The notes under the pieces: generated by a model | The model's database searches: none | Told to the model about the DNA's origin: nothing | The model's input: only the letters and a program-made list of their open reading frames with translations | Position numbers and translations under genes: made by a program | NCBI GenBank assembly: GCA_013396995.1 | Contig: VWZP01008290.1 | Coordinates: 151,786-215,785 of the forward strand | Reading direction: 5' to 3' | DNA: 64,000 bases | From: Dicaeum eximium | Taxonomy: Eukaryota > Chordata > Aves > Passeriformes > Dicaeidae | Shown here: piece after piece, positions 1 to 11,946 of the stretch | Numbering within the stretch: the first letter of the stretch is position 1 | Layout: every line of letters begins with the position of its first letter

Positions 1-3000
1 AAGCCAGGCCCCGGCGGAGAACAGCACTTCTCTGTCTCCTGGAAAATCAATAGCAGTCTTGGAAATGGAGGCTGCACAACAGTTGAGTCTCAGTCCAAAG
101 TCTAAAGGAAAATAAAACAATAACAAACTCCAGTTTTTCTCCCTGGCATTTTTCTTTGACACAAAGAAATTACTCCCATTTATTGCAACTCTGTTGTTGA
201 CCTTGGAGTTGAACCCGGCTCCTACACAAAACCCCCTGAATCTTCCCCTTTCATGTACTTTTGGCCTGCACCTCTAATTCGTGCTTTGACACTGATTATT
301 CTTTACCGATGTGTTGACTTTCCTTTTCTGATTTGTTTGGATTTCAGTTGTAAGTTATACCTCAAACATGGCTTTTGCAGGCACTAAATTTGACCTATTG
401 TTCTGATTCTGGCACATTTGGGCAATAAAGGGTTGTAGGAAGAGTATTTTAAATTTCAGTACCTATTCTACCAATACCCCTAGGTGTTGGATGCAAAAGG
501 AATAACTACCTCTGTTTCATTTCCTTTTTATACTTTGAGAAAAAAAAAAAATCCCTGTTAAATTAGTGGCTGGGATGGCTGTTCTGTGCATTTTCTCTCC
601 CCATGCTTTCTTGTCTCCCTCCTTCACACTTTACCCTGTTTTCTTTTACTTTTTTCTCCCCTGCAATCTGTTGTTTTCTTTTACTTTTAGAGATAACTAT
701 GGTAAATAAATACAGATTTAATCTTTAAATCCACTATCAAGAGAAAATGCACAGTCCAGGTGAACGGGGGAAAGATAGACAAGAAAGGGACTGGGAAATA
801 TAAAGAAAAGGCAAATCAGTCTGCCGATCAAATCTTTCATTTCCAAACAGAAATAATTACAGTGATGGTCAATGGGGAGATTTGAGCAGTTTATAGTGGT
901 GGAGCAGCAAGTTCCTATAAACAATACTTGATATTCAGGGCAAGCCACAGAACTACAAGTCCTGAAGCGTTGCCTATAATCTTTATTTCATTTTTAGATG
1001 TTATGCTGTAATAAAATGTAAAAAGGGAATACATAAAAAGTTATAGAGGTGGGAAAAAACATGGTTTGAAGTTGTATGGCATTTCTTGACAGGGCATGTT
1101 ACTAAGGATATGCAGAGAATAACAAATGCTATTTGAAATAAGTACAATAGAGATCTGAAACTAGATTGAAAACCCAAGTCAATTTTCCTGAGTGTCATTT
1201 GATTAGCTTTCTTATATAGAACTGAAGCTTAAACAATGCTGGGGATTCAGAGTGGAGAGGTGCTTGGGAACACAGTGAGAAATGGGTTACTCCTACCAAT
1301 TTCATTTCTGTAGCTTTACAACATTATCATTGCACATTGTTTCAGTGTTTTTGCAATAATCCATAAATGAAGCAATGTCAGAGGGAATTTGATTGATAGC
1401 TGGGAAAACACAAAAACTGTGAAAGTTATTTCTTTGCTCTTTCTCTCTGTCTGTCACTGCCTTCTGGGCAAGAGATGTTACCAAGAGCTGTATAAAATAG
1501 CTGGAGTCTATTGCCTGGCTGTCTATAAGGGAGAAGGCTAACGAGTTTGTGGATATTGCTTTGGACAACAAAAGGTGACAAATATGCATGGAACACATTT
1601 GACCTGTGGATTGGTTTGAGTGATTTATGTTGGTGGTGCTGCTTTTTTTTTTTTTTTCCCCCCACTAGATACTGCTTGCTTTTTATCTCTGAATTCAGCA
1701 AAGGTGTCTTGCTCTCTTGCAACAAAATTAACCTTGAACTTGATTTTCACCTTTAGAGAATTCTAGGTTGAGAATGAGTGCACAGATAGCATTTCGATTT
1801 GCATCTGAAATAAAGAGGACCTTCAGAGCTCAGATTTGAGCTTTTTATGTTTATACACACGTAGGGTTCTTCCAAAAGGAATGAGATATGCAGAAAATTC
1901 ATATTGATACTGAAATATGCTGATTGCTGGTTTTGCTATACTTTCTCAATTTCTTTGTTTTTATTGTTATTTTATTGTTCAAATCCTCCAACTGTTCTTC
2001 AAACTTAGATTACCTTAAAAAGACAAGTTGTCAGGTACCCTTTTTCTTTTCTTTTTTTTTTTTTCCACTCTTTCCTTTTTTTCTTTCTCGTTCTTTAATT
2101 TTCTAGCAAGGAAGTACTTTCAGAGCTTGTTTAATATGTAAGAATGAGCACCCAAAGACTCAACAGAGATAGCAACAGATATAATTCTAAGGGGTCAGGG
2201 TGATTCCAGCTGTCCCTTAGGGATATTGCACTTTGAATCCTGCACAGGTGGTGTTTGAAGCTACAGCATTCCTCATGGCTTTAGGGAAAAAAATTATTAT
2301 TTTAAGAGGTGTTTTATACTGCTAACATTATTTCCCTCTATTTTTTACCCTCTCAGAACTCTGTCAGCCTCTCTGTCTCTCTACATAACCTCGTAGTAAT
2401 GGAGTGCAAACCAGCCTCTGTTTGAAAGGTATTTGAATTCCCATGCAGTTCCCAAAATGCATACCCTGGAAGCAGTGCAATGTCCTTAAATCACGAGCAC
2501 GAGAAATGACATACCGTGCATAAGTTGTAATTGTTCCTCTTTGGGTTGATCCACTTCTGTTCTACCATTTGTAGATACCATGGCCTCCTCTAATGTGTGT
2601 TAACAAAAATTGCAATTCATGGTGTGTGTTATGGCACATACTGTGTTTAAGTACTGAATGATGACAGACTTGGTGGGCTTCCACCTCAAATATTGCCCAT
2701 GGGGACAAGTTGCTTCTGAGGCTGTGGTAAGTAGCCTCAAAATACTATTTGCTCTCCTTTTCTTCAGGATTTATTGCATTTTATCATGTATTATATATTT
2801 TATTCAAAGAAGTCTTTCCAGGGATAAGGACTTCAGTACATAACAACAGCTCCCTTGAGTGGGAGATTTCAGGGCGACCTGCCAGCTCTTCTTGCTGCAG
2901 ATGTCAGGCCATCTGGCTGCCATCTCTGGGGCAGGACACATCAAGGGAGTTGGCTGGCGCATCTCCCCAGCAGGAGTTACTTGGTAGGGGTAAAGAGGGG

Positions 3001-3436
3001 AGGGGAAAGTGTTAGGATGTGTGGAAAAAAAAAATTATAGCAGACTACTGTCATGGGAAGCTTGTGAGTGCGACTGGTTTTATGTATATATTTATGTAAA
3101 TAGATAGAAAGACAGGTGTACTGAGAGACATTACTTCCAGCAAAGATTATTCAGGGTTAAAAATGAGCTTGGGTAACTTGGATGGGAAAGACATCTAATT
3201 CACAGTATTCAATATTTCTGATGTTTCACTCCATCCTTTCTGTTTATTTTCTTTCTTTCTTTCTTATACACTGCAGATTATGTGTGCAAGAAGTGAGTGT
3301 GTGTTGTGGTGGCTTTTTGTGGACGTGTGAATCACTGAATAAGTTTGAATGGACAGCCATCTGTTGTCAAAAGAGGTACAAATCTTTCTCTGACCTGGAA
3401 TGCTGGATAATAATTAACTTAGATAATCTGAGTTAA
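1..3436. other. Unique AT-rich DNA, no gene seen
   Basis: No coding region, RNA gene or recognisable transposon is visible here. The sequence is AT-rich with poly-A (about 541-552) and poly-T (about 1644-1660) tracts and short TTTC repeats near 3249-3264. Open frames are all under 100 codons, overlap one another on both strands and have no recognisable domain. Positions about 2855-3010 are noticeably more GC-rich than the surroundings but I do not recognise them. Confidence 0.6.
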
Positions 3437-3439
3437 CCA

Positions 3440-4476
3440 TGTGGAGAGCTGTGGCCAATGGCTCACTGTCCATGGGGAGAGCAGTGATGAGTGGTGCCCC
3501 TCAGGGGTCACTGCCCGGGCTGACACTTCCAGGTCTTTGTTGGTGACAGGGGCACTGGGATTGAGGGCACCTCAGCAAGTTTACTGACAACTCTGAGCTC
3601 TGTGTGGTCAACACACTGGAGGGAAGGGATGGATCCAGAGGGACCTTTAAAAGAGGTCTTGGCTAGAGAGGGGAGACCCTGTAAATCATCATCACAGAAT
3701 TCAACGCAGCAAAGTGCAAAGATCTGCACCTGGATTGCAGCAATCACAGACACACCTGCAGGTTGGGTGGAGAAGTGATTCAGAGCAGCCCTGCAGAGAT
3801 AAAGTTGTGGGTGATGAAAAACAACTTGAGCCACCAGTGAGCACTCACAGCCCAGAAAGCCAAATGTATCCCGGGCTGCATCCAAAGGAGCGTGGGCAGC
3901 AATTAAGGGAGGGGATTGTCCCCATCTACTCTGCTCTTGAGAGACCTCCTCTAAAGAACTGACTGCAGTTCTGCTGCTCTCAAGATAAGAAGGACATGGA
4001 ACTGCTGGAGCAAGTCCAGAAAAGGCCACAAAGTTGACAGGAGGACTGGAGCCTGTCCTCTATGAAGACAGGCTGAGAAACTCGGGGCTTTTCTTCATGG
4101 AGAAAGGAAAGGTGAGTGGAAAACTCATAGGAACCTTCCAGGGTCTGAAGGGGCTGCAAGGAAGCCAGACAGGGACTCTGCATCTGTAGTGGATAGGACA
4201 AGGGGGAATGAGCACAAAGAGGGGAAATTTGGGTTACATAGTAGGAACAAACTCTTCATTGTGGAGGTGATGAGACACTGGAACAGATTGCCCAGGGATG
4301 CAGTGGACATCCCAGCCCTTCAAGTGCTCAAGGACAGGTTGGATAAGGCCTTGAGCAGGAGGCAGGAGTCTAGCACCTGGGCTAGCAGGAGGTGTCCCTG
4401 CCCAAGGCAGAGGGCTTGACACTACATGATATTTTAATCTCCCTTCCCACTCTTTACATTCTATGTTTCTACAATC
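3440..4476 (+). mobile_element. CR1 LINE, 5'-truncated 3' end with decayed ORF2
   Basis: This is the longest retrotransposon fragment in the window, about 1 kb of a non-LTR retrotransposon of the avian CR1 clade. Near 3490-3510 a frame reads SGAPQGS, matching the GxPQG block of LINE reverse transcriptases. The segment about 3580-3660 aligns by eye with the part of CR1 that carries the catalytic YADD box, but the aspartate pair reads as TDNS here, so the enzyme is dead. Near 3885-3945 a frame reads REGIVPIYSALERP, and at 4189-4370 another reads DRTRGNEHKEGKFGL followed by RHWNRLPRDAVD, which is the conserved end of CR1 ORF2. Several stops and frame changes separate these pieces. The element ends in the CR1-type tail attctatgtttctacaat at about 4458-4475. 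CR1 copies are normally 5'-truncated like this by incomplete reverse transcription. The left edge is approximate. Confidence 0.93.
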
Positions 4477-7400
4477 TTCAACCCAGATAGGTGTAGCTTG
4501 AAACAAGGCAATAGTGCAACCTCAGGAATCAGAACTTTCTAGTATTTTTATACAAAGATTAAACATTCACTGTTGCTAAACAGACCTGAAAACCAAGGAT
4601 AGCGGTGAAAACATAATTTTATAAATGAGGAAAACCACCAAAAATTGAATTGTTGATTCTTGGAAGCTGACTGGAGTTTGCTGAGGGAGCTTACAAAAGT
4701 CCCATCAAACAAAAACACCCCAACATAAACAACAACAACAAAAAAAAACCCAACCCTGATTAGGAAACAACAGCAAAATTTCTTTAGTGGAAAACTTCTC
4801 AGAAGACCCTAGCAAGCTTCAATCAGTGGTGAAATGTTGAAGTTTCTTAGTAATGGCTTATGAATCCCAGTCTGGGGCAAACAGGTCTAGAACAAGGTAA
4901 ATATGCATAACACACTTCTCAAGAGTGAAAATGGGTCAAGTCATTAACTATAATAAGATTTAAGTCTTCTATTCAAAGGCTGAAGTCTCAGTCTTGGTGC
5001 TGGGTACAGACATTCCTCCTTAGGTAATTCTTCTGCAAGTAAAGGTAGCAGGAAGATCTACCTTTGTCAGCTGTTTGTTCAGAAATGAGCTATCTTAAGC
5101 TGATCTTTCAATATAAATTTTATCAGAAGTGCTTAATTTTTCAGAGCTGGAAATGCTGATGCTACCACAAAGACACAACCTCAGTGTGTTCTTTGAGAAC
5201 TGATATAGGCTAATGAACTTTGGCAGAGTCCTTAGGTGATCAAGACTCGAGGCTCATGACTTTTTCTCTTCTGCCACTGGCTGCCTTCCTCGTCAGGACT
5301 GGGAAGGGACCAATATCCCATCTCCCTCAGAGCCATCGTTACACGTAGGTAGGCAACAGGATTAAGATCAGAATGTGACATAAGTTTTTTATAAGTTTTT
5401 TATTTTGTTTTTTTTTTTTCCTTCCCGTGGAGATCTCCCCTGCATGGAATAATCAAAGAAAACAGGAACAGAGCCCTGAAAGGGATCCCTGCAGTCACTA
5501 CCTTCTTACTGAGGTCAGTCCTTTGTTCTCACTTGCAGCTGTGTAATTTCAGGCAAATTTGCTTCTCACCTGTATCTTTTAGGTAAACTCCTTAACGAGG
5601 TTAGTCAATCAAAGGACGCGATAAGATTTCATGCACCATGTGCTAGTCTAGAGGAGGGAAAACAATGTTCAGATGCTGCATAAGTAATGAACGTGGCATC
5701 TAAATATAAAGACTGAAAAATGGGAAATAAAAAAAACCCTTGCACTTTCTGTTAATAGAAATTGAAAACATTTGTGCTTCAGGTATCCACCTGAGTGGGC
5801 ATTTTTTTCCTTTAAAAATTGCCCTTATGCAATCAGTCAAGCAGGGTTTGGGGCAGGTTTTTTCCCTCATTTAATTTTTTAATACCAGTGAAAAGTTCTC
5901 TTCTTTTTGCTTCAATTCACATCTCTTCCTTGCTATTCTTTCTGCTACTTTATCTCTCTTTAAAAAATTCTGCCCTTGTTTAAAATACAACAAACAACAA
6001 ATGATAGCTAGAATTAGTCAAGTGTGCTTTAAGACCATGAGGCACTATCAGCAAATGCAATCTGTCCTCTATAGACCTAATATCCGTGGAGATGAAACAA
6101 AATGTTGTTTACTGAATCAACACTAACCACAGCACGGCCTGCATGGGGGAACCAGGCACACATTATTGCAGAGGCTAAAGAGTGTAAAACCACTGATCCT
6201 GCAGTTACAGGGTCATAAAATCCTGCTTTCTATGTGAAAAGCATTTAATAGTGGGCATTTTTAATACCTCCTCTCTGGGAGACACAAAATACAAGGGACC
6301 TTGAATAATTACTCGGTATAAAATATTGGGAGTAAACTTCTGTCAACAAAGCAGATGGTCCTCCCCCTTCCTCCGACACCCCCTGAATCCTCCAGCCTTG
6401 AACACACAAAGTGTGTTCTGACAATTTGACAGTTGATGAGGAAAAGACATTTACCATTAACTCTAAATAGGAACAAGGAGCACAAAATGAGAATACGGCC
6501 CTTCGATGAACATAAGTGTGAGTTCCAGTCAGCTGATCCTGGTTGTGCTTTGTGAAACGGGACTGTTTTGTCTGTCCCTGTGTGTGCTATTTTTGATGGC
6601 AATAAAAAGAGCTTAACTGAATAACATTTCAAATGGGTTGCAAGCTGCAGTATTTTTTGAGGTTGTGGTTGCTTTCAGCGCTGAGCAAAGGCATAAACCC
6701 TGTGTGATCTTCACATCCTATATGTTGAGTTTGTACAGCACTATCTGGATTTGTGTGTGGTACAGAAAAGGGTTATCATTTGCCTTTACTGTAATGAACT
6801 GCTCGTGGTTGGAGATCTTGGACAAAAGGAGAGGATTCTCCTTTCAGCATTTATAGACTGCACAATTAATTTAGATTAACTGATGGCACGTTGAATTCAT
6901 GATGCTGAGCGTGAGAGGTAAATTCTACACTGTCCCTACTGTCTCAGAAAATATATAAAATACATATATAAAACTTTTTAAAATAAAATTCTTCTTTTGG
7001 ATTTACTAAAATAATTTAAAATTTTAAAAGAACATTCTCACTCTTGATAGACAAGGCTGCACTGGTGGAAATGCAAATAATAAGTAAATATCAGGTGAAT
7101 ATCAGTGAATATTAATCTCAGCTCATGAGAGATATGAGGCAGTTATAATCACTACAATATTAAACTAATATTCCATAGTTAGGTAGAAAATTCTTCCCTA
7201 ACTAAGTAAAATTCATTTCTAAAAATTCAGTCCCTCTTGCCTGTCCTAATGCTATCATCAGATTAAACTGTCCTTCAAAAATATAGTGAATAATCATAAA
7301 AAGTACAGATCCACTCCTTTCTTCCCTTGTATCAGCTGGGGAAATGTTTCTTCTTCATAACATGGATTTATTCTGTCTATGTAGATTCTGTCAATAAGAC

Positions 7401-7679
7401 CCTGCTGTATTATAGTGATTATAGTTATATTTTTGCAGGCTTGCTAAGTCACTGTCCAGCTCAGCCTGTGGGGGTTGATGGTGTTAGGGCAGTGAATGAC
7501 TGGCTCCAAGTTTCCATGTTAATGCAAGATGATTTCCACCTTTGCTGGTTCCAGTGAGAGCAGCAGCATCACATCAGGCAATCCTGCCAGAGTCAAGCAA
7601 TCCGTACCCACTGAAAAGATGTGCGACCTGTTCTAAGGTTTTGGCACATCTCTGTCATTGGTAGGGATGTACCACCCCA
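4477..7679. other. Unique AT-rich DNA, no gene seen
   Basis: I see no gene or clear transposon. There is an A-rich CAA/AAC tract near 4720-4750, a T-run at about 5408-5420 and a very AT-rich stretch near 6950-7030. Open frames up to about 107 codons (6309-6632, minus strand) occur but show no domain. Positions 7440-7680 lead into the next CR1 and may contain more of it in a form too decayed to recognise. Confidence 0.55.
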
Positions 7680-8098
7680 GACTGGGGTCTGGAGCACACA
7701 TCTGAGCAAACTGAGGGAGCTGAGGGTGTTTATCCTGGGGTAAAGGAAGCCCATCTCTCTTTACAGGTCCCAGGAAGGAAGTTGTAGGCAGGTGGGTATT
7801 CCTCCAAGGTAGCAAGTGACAGAGTGAAAGGAAACAGACTCAGGTTGTGCAGTTTGAGGTTTAAATTAACTGTTTGGAAAAGGTGGTCAGACATAGAAAC
7901 AAGCTGCTTAGGGAAGTGGTGGAATCAGTATCCTGGAATTGTTCAAAATGTGTGTCAAGGTCACGCTGGAGAATGTGGAGTTTAGGAGTGAACACATTTG
8001 CTGTGCAGGTTAACAGTTGGACTCCAATCTTAGAGGTCTTTTTCAACTTCAATAATTCTAATAATTCTATAATTCAATAATTCAAATAATTCATTATT
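7680..8098 (+). mobile_element. CR1 LINE 3' end, decayed
   Basis: Positions about 7686-7760 match the CR1 segment that reads ctggagcac...ctgagggagctgagggtgtttatcctgg. Positions about 7770-7850 match the module containing aggtgggtattcctcc, and about 7874-7930 encode VVRHRNKLLREVVES in one frame, the same ORF2 C-terminal block seen at 4.2 kb. The end has the CR1 wording ggactccaatcttagaggtctttttcaactt, followed by a tail of ATAATTC-like units that has expanded to about 50 bases (8050-8098). The coding part is broken by stops. The left edge is uncertain, and similarity may begin earlier. Confidence 0.85.
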
Positions 8099-9570
8099 AT
8101 GAAGCTATGAAGCCCTGCATTTTAGATATCTACTTTTGTTTCAGTCAGGAGTAAAAAGAAACTTCTGTTCCTCCTATTTCACAAGAATGTAATATGAATG
8201 TGATAGGGCAGTTGTGACTTGGTGAGAGTTTTGAATTATTTGTGTTATGACTCACATTTCAGATCTGTATCTGTGACTGGAGAATCTCTGTGGAATTAAA
8301 AAAAAAAAAAAGAAACCCCAAAAAAACAAAAACAAAAACCACAAAAAAAACCCCAAAACTGTATTGTCACTCGAATGGTATTCAAATGCTGAGTCAGAAA
8401 AAAAAATGTGAAACCAAGATTCACCTTTTGTTTCTGAAGAATTACTCAAGTGTTGCAGGATGTAATGGAGAAACAGGTTTCATCCTTTGTATACAACAGC
8501 ACAATAATGGAGCAGAAATAAGGCCAGGACCTCAACTCCACAAACTGTAATGTTATACCAATGCACAAAAGCTCAGACTCTCTTCGCTGTTGACTGCACT
8601 GTATGTGCAATGATTTTAAGATTAGCCATTTTTAATAATCTGCATACATACAAAAGCTCAGTACTACAGGGATGGCATTTTGTAATTATGTTCTGCAATA
8701 ATTATAATATAGCAATCCTGTCTGAACAATGTCAGATTGCAAATGGATGTAATCCTGAATGAAGAAAGGTTTCTTCAGTTTCAAATTATGCTACCTTATA
8801 TTGCAGAGACTTTTGAAACTATTCAGTGTTTGAATAGGGGCATCTTTATGCTGCTCTAGCAGGTGCAAATGATTGGTGCAGGTATCTACTGACTGCATGT
8901 GAGAGGAGAACTGTGACACTGCTGTGGAAAGATGATGTGCACAAACCTACTGCTAACAGTATCACTTGGCTTAAATATACTGTGGCTGTGTCTTGAGAAA
9001 TGGCCCATTATCCTTTCCTACTCAGGAAAATCAAGAGCAGCACTATGAAGTCAGTGGAATTACAATTACACATGAAGCAATATGCATTATTGGCAGCTCT
9101 GTTTTTCAGTATTCAAAGCAGCAATGAGGAAGTTTTTCAGAGCACAAAACAAAATATAAAAGAGTAACCAAGAGGTGGGGAAAAAAGGAGTTGAAAGACT
9201 TTTAATTTGACATAGGAATTTCTTTTACATTGATTATTTAATGTAATTATATCAACCCTTCACCCAAGATTCAAATTTCAAGATGTAGCTGTGAGGTATC
9301 ATAACTGTAGCTACTGAAAACTGTCTATAAGCAGTCATAAACACAAGAAATTCAGAAAAATTTAACTGTCTAAATCCCAGAGACCTAGAAATCCAGGGTA
9401 AAACATAAACCAGCCAAAAAAAAAAAAAAATCCCCCAAAACACTAAAAAATAGTCTAAAGAGGATGGAAAGAAAGACACAAGGAATGGAAATTACCTTTT
9501 CAACCACACATGAATAAGCCAGTGATTTCCAGGAAAACCTAATTTAGCACATAAGAACACAGGCACACCA
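8099..9570. other. Unique DNA with an A-rich tract, no gene seen
   Basis: Positions 8298-8360 form a low-complexity A-rich tract with CCAAAA-like units, and a poly-A tract lies near 9417-9430. The rest is unique-looking AT-rich DNA without a recognisable gene or transposon. Confidence 0.55.
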
Positions 9571-10035
9571 GTTCTGGGCTCCTCAGTACAAGAGCTCCTG
9601 GAGTAGGTCCAGCAGTTGGTGACAATGATGGTTAAAGATCTGGACCTCAACTCTTATGAGGAAAGGCTGAGGGAGATTTAGCATCTAGAAGAGAGAGCTG
9701 AGAGGGAGCCCCATCCCTGCCTGTCCCTGTGTGCAGGGAGGGCTCAGAGCAGGGCCTGGCTCTGCTCCAGGCCCAGCAATGGCACCAGAGCCACGGGCAG
9801 GGATGAGCCCAGGAATTTCTACCTGGATGTGAGGCAGAACTTCTGGCCTGGGCAGTGCCCGAGCTCTGAACAGATTGTGCAGAGAGGGGATGGAGCCTCC
9901 CTCACTGGGGATATTCCAGACCCCTCTGGACACAATCCTGAGCCCTGTGCCCTGCTGGAGCAGGCACGTGGGACCAGATCATCCACTGTGGTGCCTTCCA
10001 GCCTGACCCATTCTGGTTTTCAGTGATTCTGTGAT
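9571..10035 (+). mobile_element. CR1 LINE 3' end, internally deleted
   Basis: The copy begins with gttctgggctcctcagtaca, the CR1 segment just upstream of the ORF2 end, and runs through the block tatgaggaaaggctgaggga (about 9655-9674). The usual next stretch is missing or heavily shortened around 9690-9715. The sequence then resumes with a GC-rich CR1 3' region (agcagggcctggctctgctcc) and the line cctccctcactggggatattcca. It ends in a short tail cagtgattctgtgat at 10021-10035. The GC-rich wording is unlike the AT-rich host DNA. It is too truncated and deleted to code for anything. Confidence 0.9.
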
Positions 10036-11167
10036 AGTGAAGACAAGCACTGCTATTCTGAGAGGCAGCTACTGAACACTCAGTTTGTCACTTTGTTTAA
10101 TTAAACAGAAACTACTAGTTATCATTTTGATCTCACATCCCAAGAACCACAGGACAAGACCCTAGAGTGATATCTACATATTAACTTCTGCACTGAGACC
10201 AGGGGGTTTATTTACTGTCTCTGAAGACATTTAGCCCAAAAGATTAATTCTTAGCAACCTTGAATTAGCTGGGAGGCATTTTTGGCCAGAAAGTATCTTG
10301 GGGGAAATAGGCATTAATAACATCCTGAGCACAATGAAATATCCACTATTAGATCCCTTAGACTTCTTTGTTCCTGACATTTCTATGTGTATGAAGGAGA
10401 ATGTAAAGGGCTTTGTACTCTCATCTGTGTCAACCTTACACAATCAGGTGAACCCTTCTCCTACAAAGTCCCTGCCTTGCTCCTCCAGCTCATTCTTGTG
10501 ATGTTCTGCACTGCATGACCAGCATAAAGATGCACTAGGGTACTGTTTCTGTATATAAGCTGTCTTATTCCTTCCTAATGAAAAGTTTGATATAGAAAAA
10601 GGTATAAGGCAGACAAGTAAGATGATTTGTAGAAATTGCAGCAGTGCCTAAGATGGCAGTGGTCTCCACACACACATTTCTATGGTTACAGACTGATAAA
10701 AAAATGACTAAAATTCATCAAGTGCTTCTATAAATCTCTTTACTGAAACAGCAGTGTAGGAGCCTCCCAGGAACTGTAACACTACAGATGAAAAAGCTTA
10801 ATCTTTCCCCACACTAGCCTGCAGCTAGACCACCACAGTAGGTGGTGCTGTGAGAGGAGTCGATTGGCATTCGGGTCTCTACAGGGGGAATAAGTAACAA
10901 AAAAATTACCATCCTTCACTTCCCTGCCCCCACCAACATCTCAAAAGTAGTTTTTAGAGCTGCTGAAATGCTCAAAATAAGAAAAGCCTTATTTCTACCT
11001 CCTCTCCTCTTCTCTCCTCTCCTCTCCCAAGAAGGAAATCCATAGTGGAATTATTTAGTTCGCATTACAGATTTCAAGTTTTCACTGTGAAAGCAGTAAA
11101 GGAAATACAAGGAAAAGGGGGAAAAAATAAAAAAGAGAAGGAATCAAAAAGAACACAAAGAGAAGGA
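10036..11167. other. Unique DNA, no gene seen
   Basis: I see no gene or clear repeat here apart from a short CTCCTCT-rich pyrimidine stretch near 10998-11027 and an A-rich stretch near 11116-11145. Confidence 0.55.
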
Positions 11168-11300
11168 ATCACAGAATAGGAAGGATTAGGAAGACCTAGA
11201 AGGATCACAGAGTCCAGCCCTTAAGTGAATGGCCCATATGGAGATTGAACATGTTTTTGATCCTATTGACTCCAAGATCTAACCAATTGAGCTAAGCAAG
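11168..11300 (-). mobile_element. tRNA-Ile-derived SINE with CR1-like tail (TguSINE1-like)
   Basis: Read on the minus strand from about 11298, the sequence starts TTAGCTCAATTGGTTAGA, which matches the A box of an isoleucine tRNA. About 40 bases later it reads TTCAATCTCCATATGGGCCA, matching the B box and acceptor stem end of the same tRNA. The tRNA-like head covers about 11230-11298. It is followed by an extension (gggctggactctgtgatcc) and a tail tattctgtgattcc that resembles a CR1 3' end. This design, a tRNA-Ile head plus a CR1-type tail, is that of the songbird SINE TguSINE1, mobilised by CR1 machinery. The anticodon region is too diverged for a working tRNA. The exact family name needs a consensus alignment. 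Confidence 0.8.
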
Positions 11301-11660
11301 AAAGATGAAAAGTCTTGGGGTAAAAAAAATGAAGAAAAAACCTAAAGCCATGAAGACATTTTAAAGTACAAGCACTGCAGCAGTGGGATTACAACAATCT
11401 ACAAATGTAGACAAAGAAAGGTATATAAGCAAGTTAAACTTGACTAATTTTTCTACATCTTGAAGGAGATAAAGTGGCATTATGATTAGAAAACCACAGC
11501 AGAAAAAGCAGTGTTAATACAGCAAATACACTAATTAGATACAGTAAAACAGTTAACAAAGAATGGAGTTTTTTACAGAACCAGAAATCACTAAAAATAT
11601 CAATTGGCTAGATTTTTGTGAAAAAACAGTAAGTAGCTTTGGCAAAAAACTATTTCCTTT

Positions 11661-11677
11661 ATATATATATATATATA
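11661..11677. repeat. (AT)n microsatellite at gap edge
   Basis: Seventeen bases of alternating A and T run directly into the assembly gap. The true repeat is probably longer, and it is a likely cause of the assembly break. Confidence 0.9.
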
Positions 11678-11946
11678 NNNNNNNNNNNNNNNNNNNNNNN
11701 NNNNNNNNNNNNNNNNNNNNNNNNNNNNNNNNNNNNNNNNNNNNNNNNNNNNNNNNNNNNNNNNNNNNNNNNNNNNNNNNNNNNNNNNNNNNNNNNNNNN
11801 NNNNNNNNNNNNNNNNNNNNNNNNNNNNNNNNNNNNNNNNNNNNNNNNNNNNNNNNNNNNNNNNNNNNNNNNNNNNNNNNNNNNNNNNNNNNNNNNNNNN
11901 NNNNNNNNNNNNNNNNNNNNNNNNNNNNNNNNNNNNNNNNNNNNNN
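11678..11946. other. Assembly gap (269 N)
   Basis: All bases are N. Any open frame that spans this stretch is an artefact. Confidence 0.99.

Noticed and set aside
4189..4419. 76-codon frame with clear protein similarity as a host gene
   Set aside because: Its similarity is to the end of CR1 ORF2 and it sits inside a truncated, stop-ridden CR1 copy.
11230..11298. Minus-strand tRNA-Ile-like sequence as a tRNA gene
   Set aside because: The anticodon arm is diverged and the sequence continues into a SINE body and CR1-like tail, so it is a SINE head, not a functional tRNA gene.
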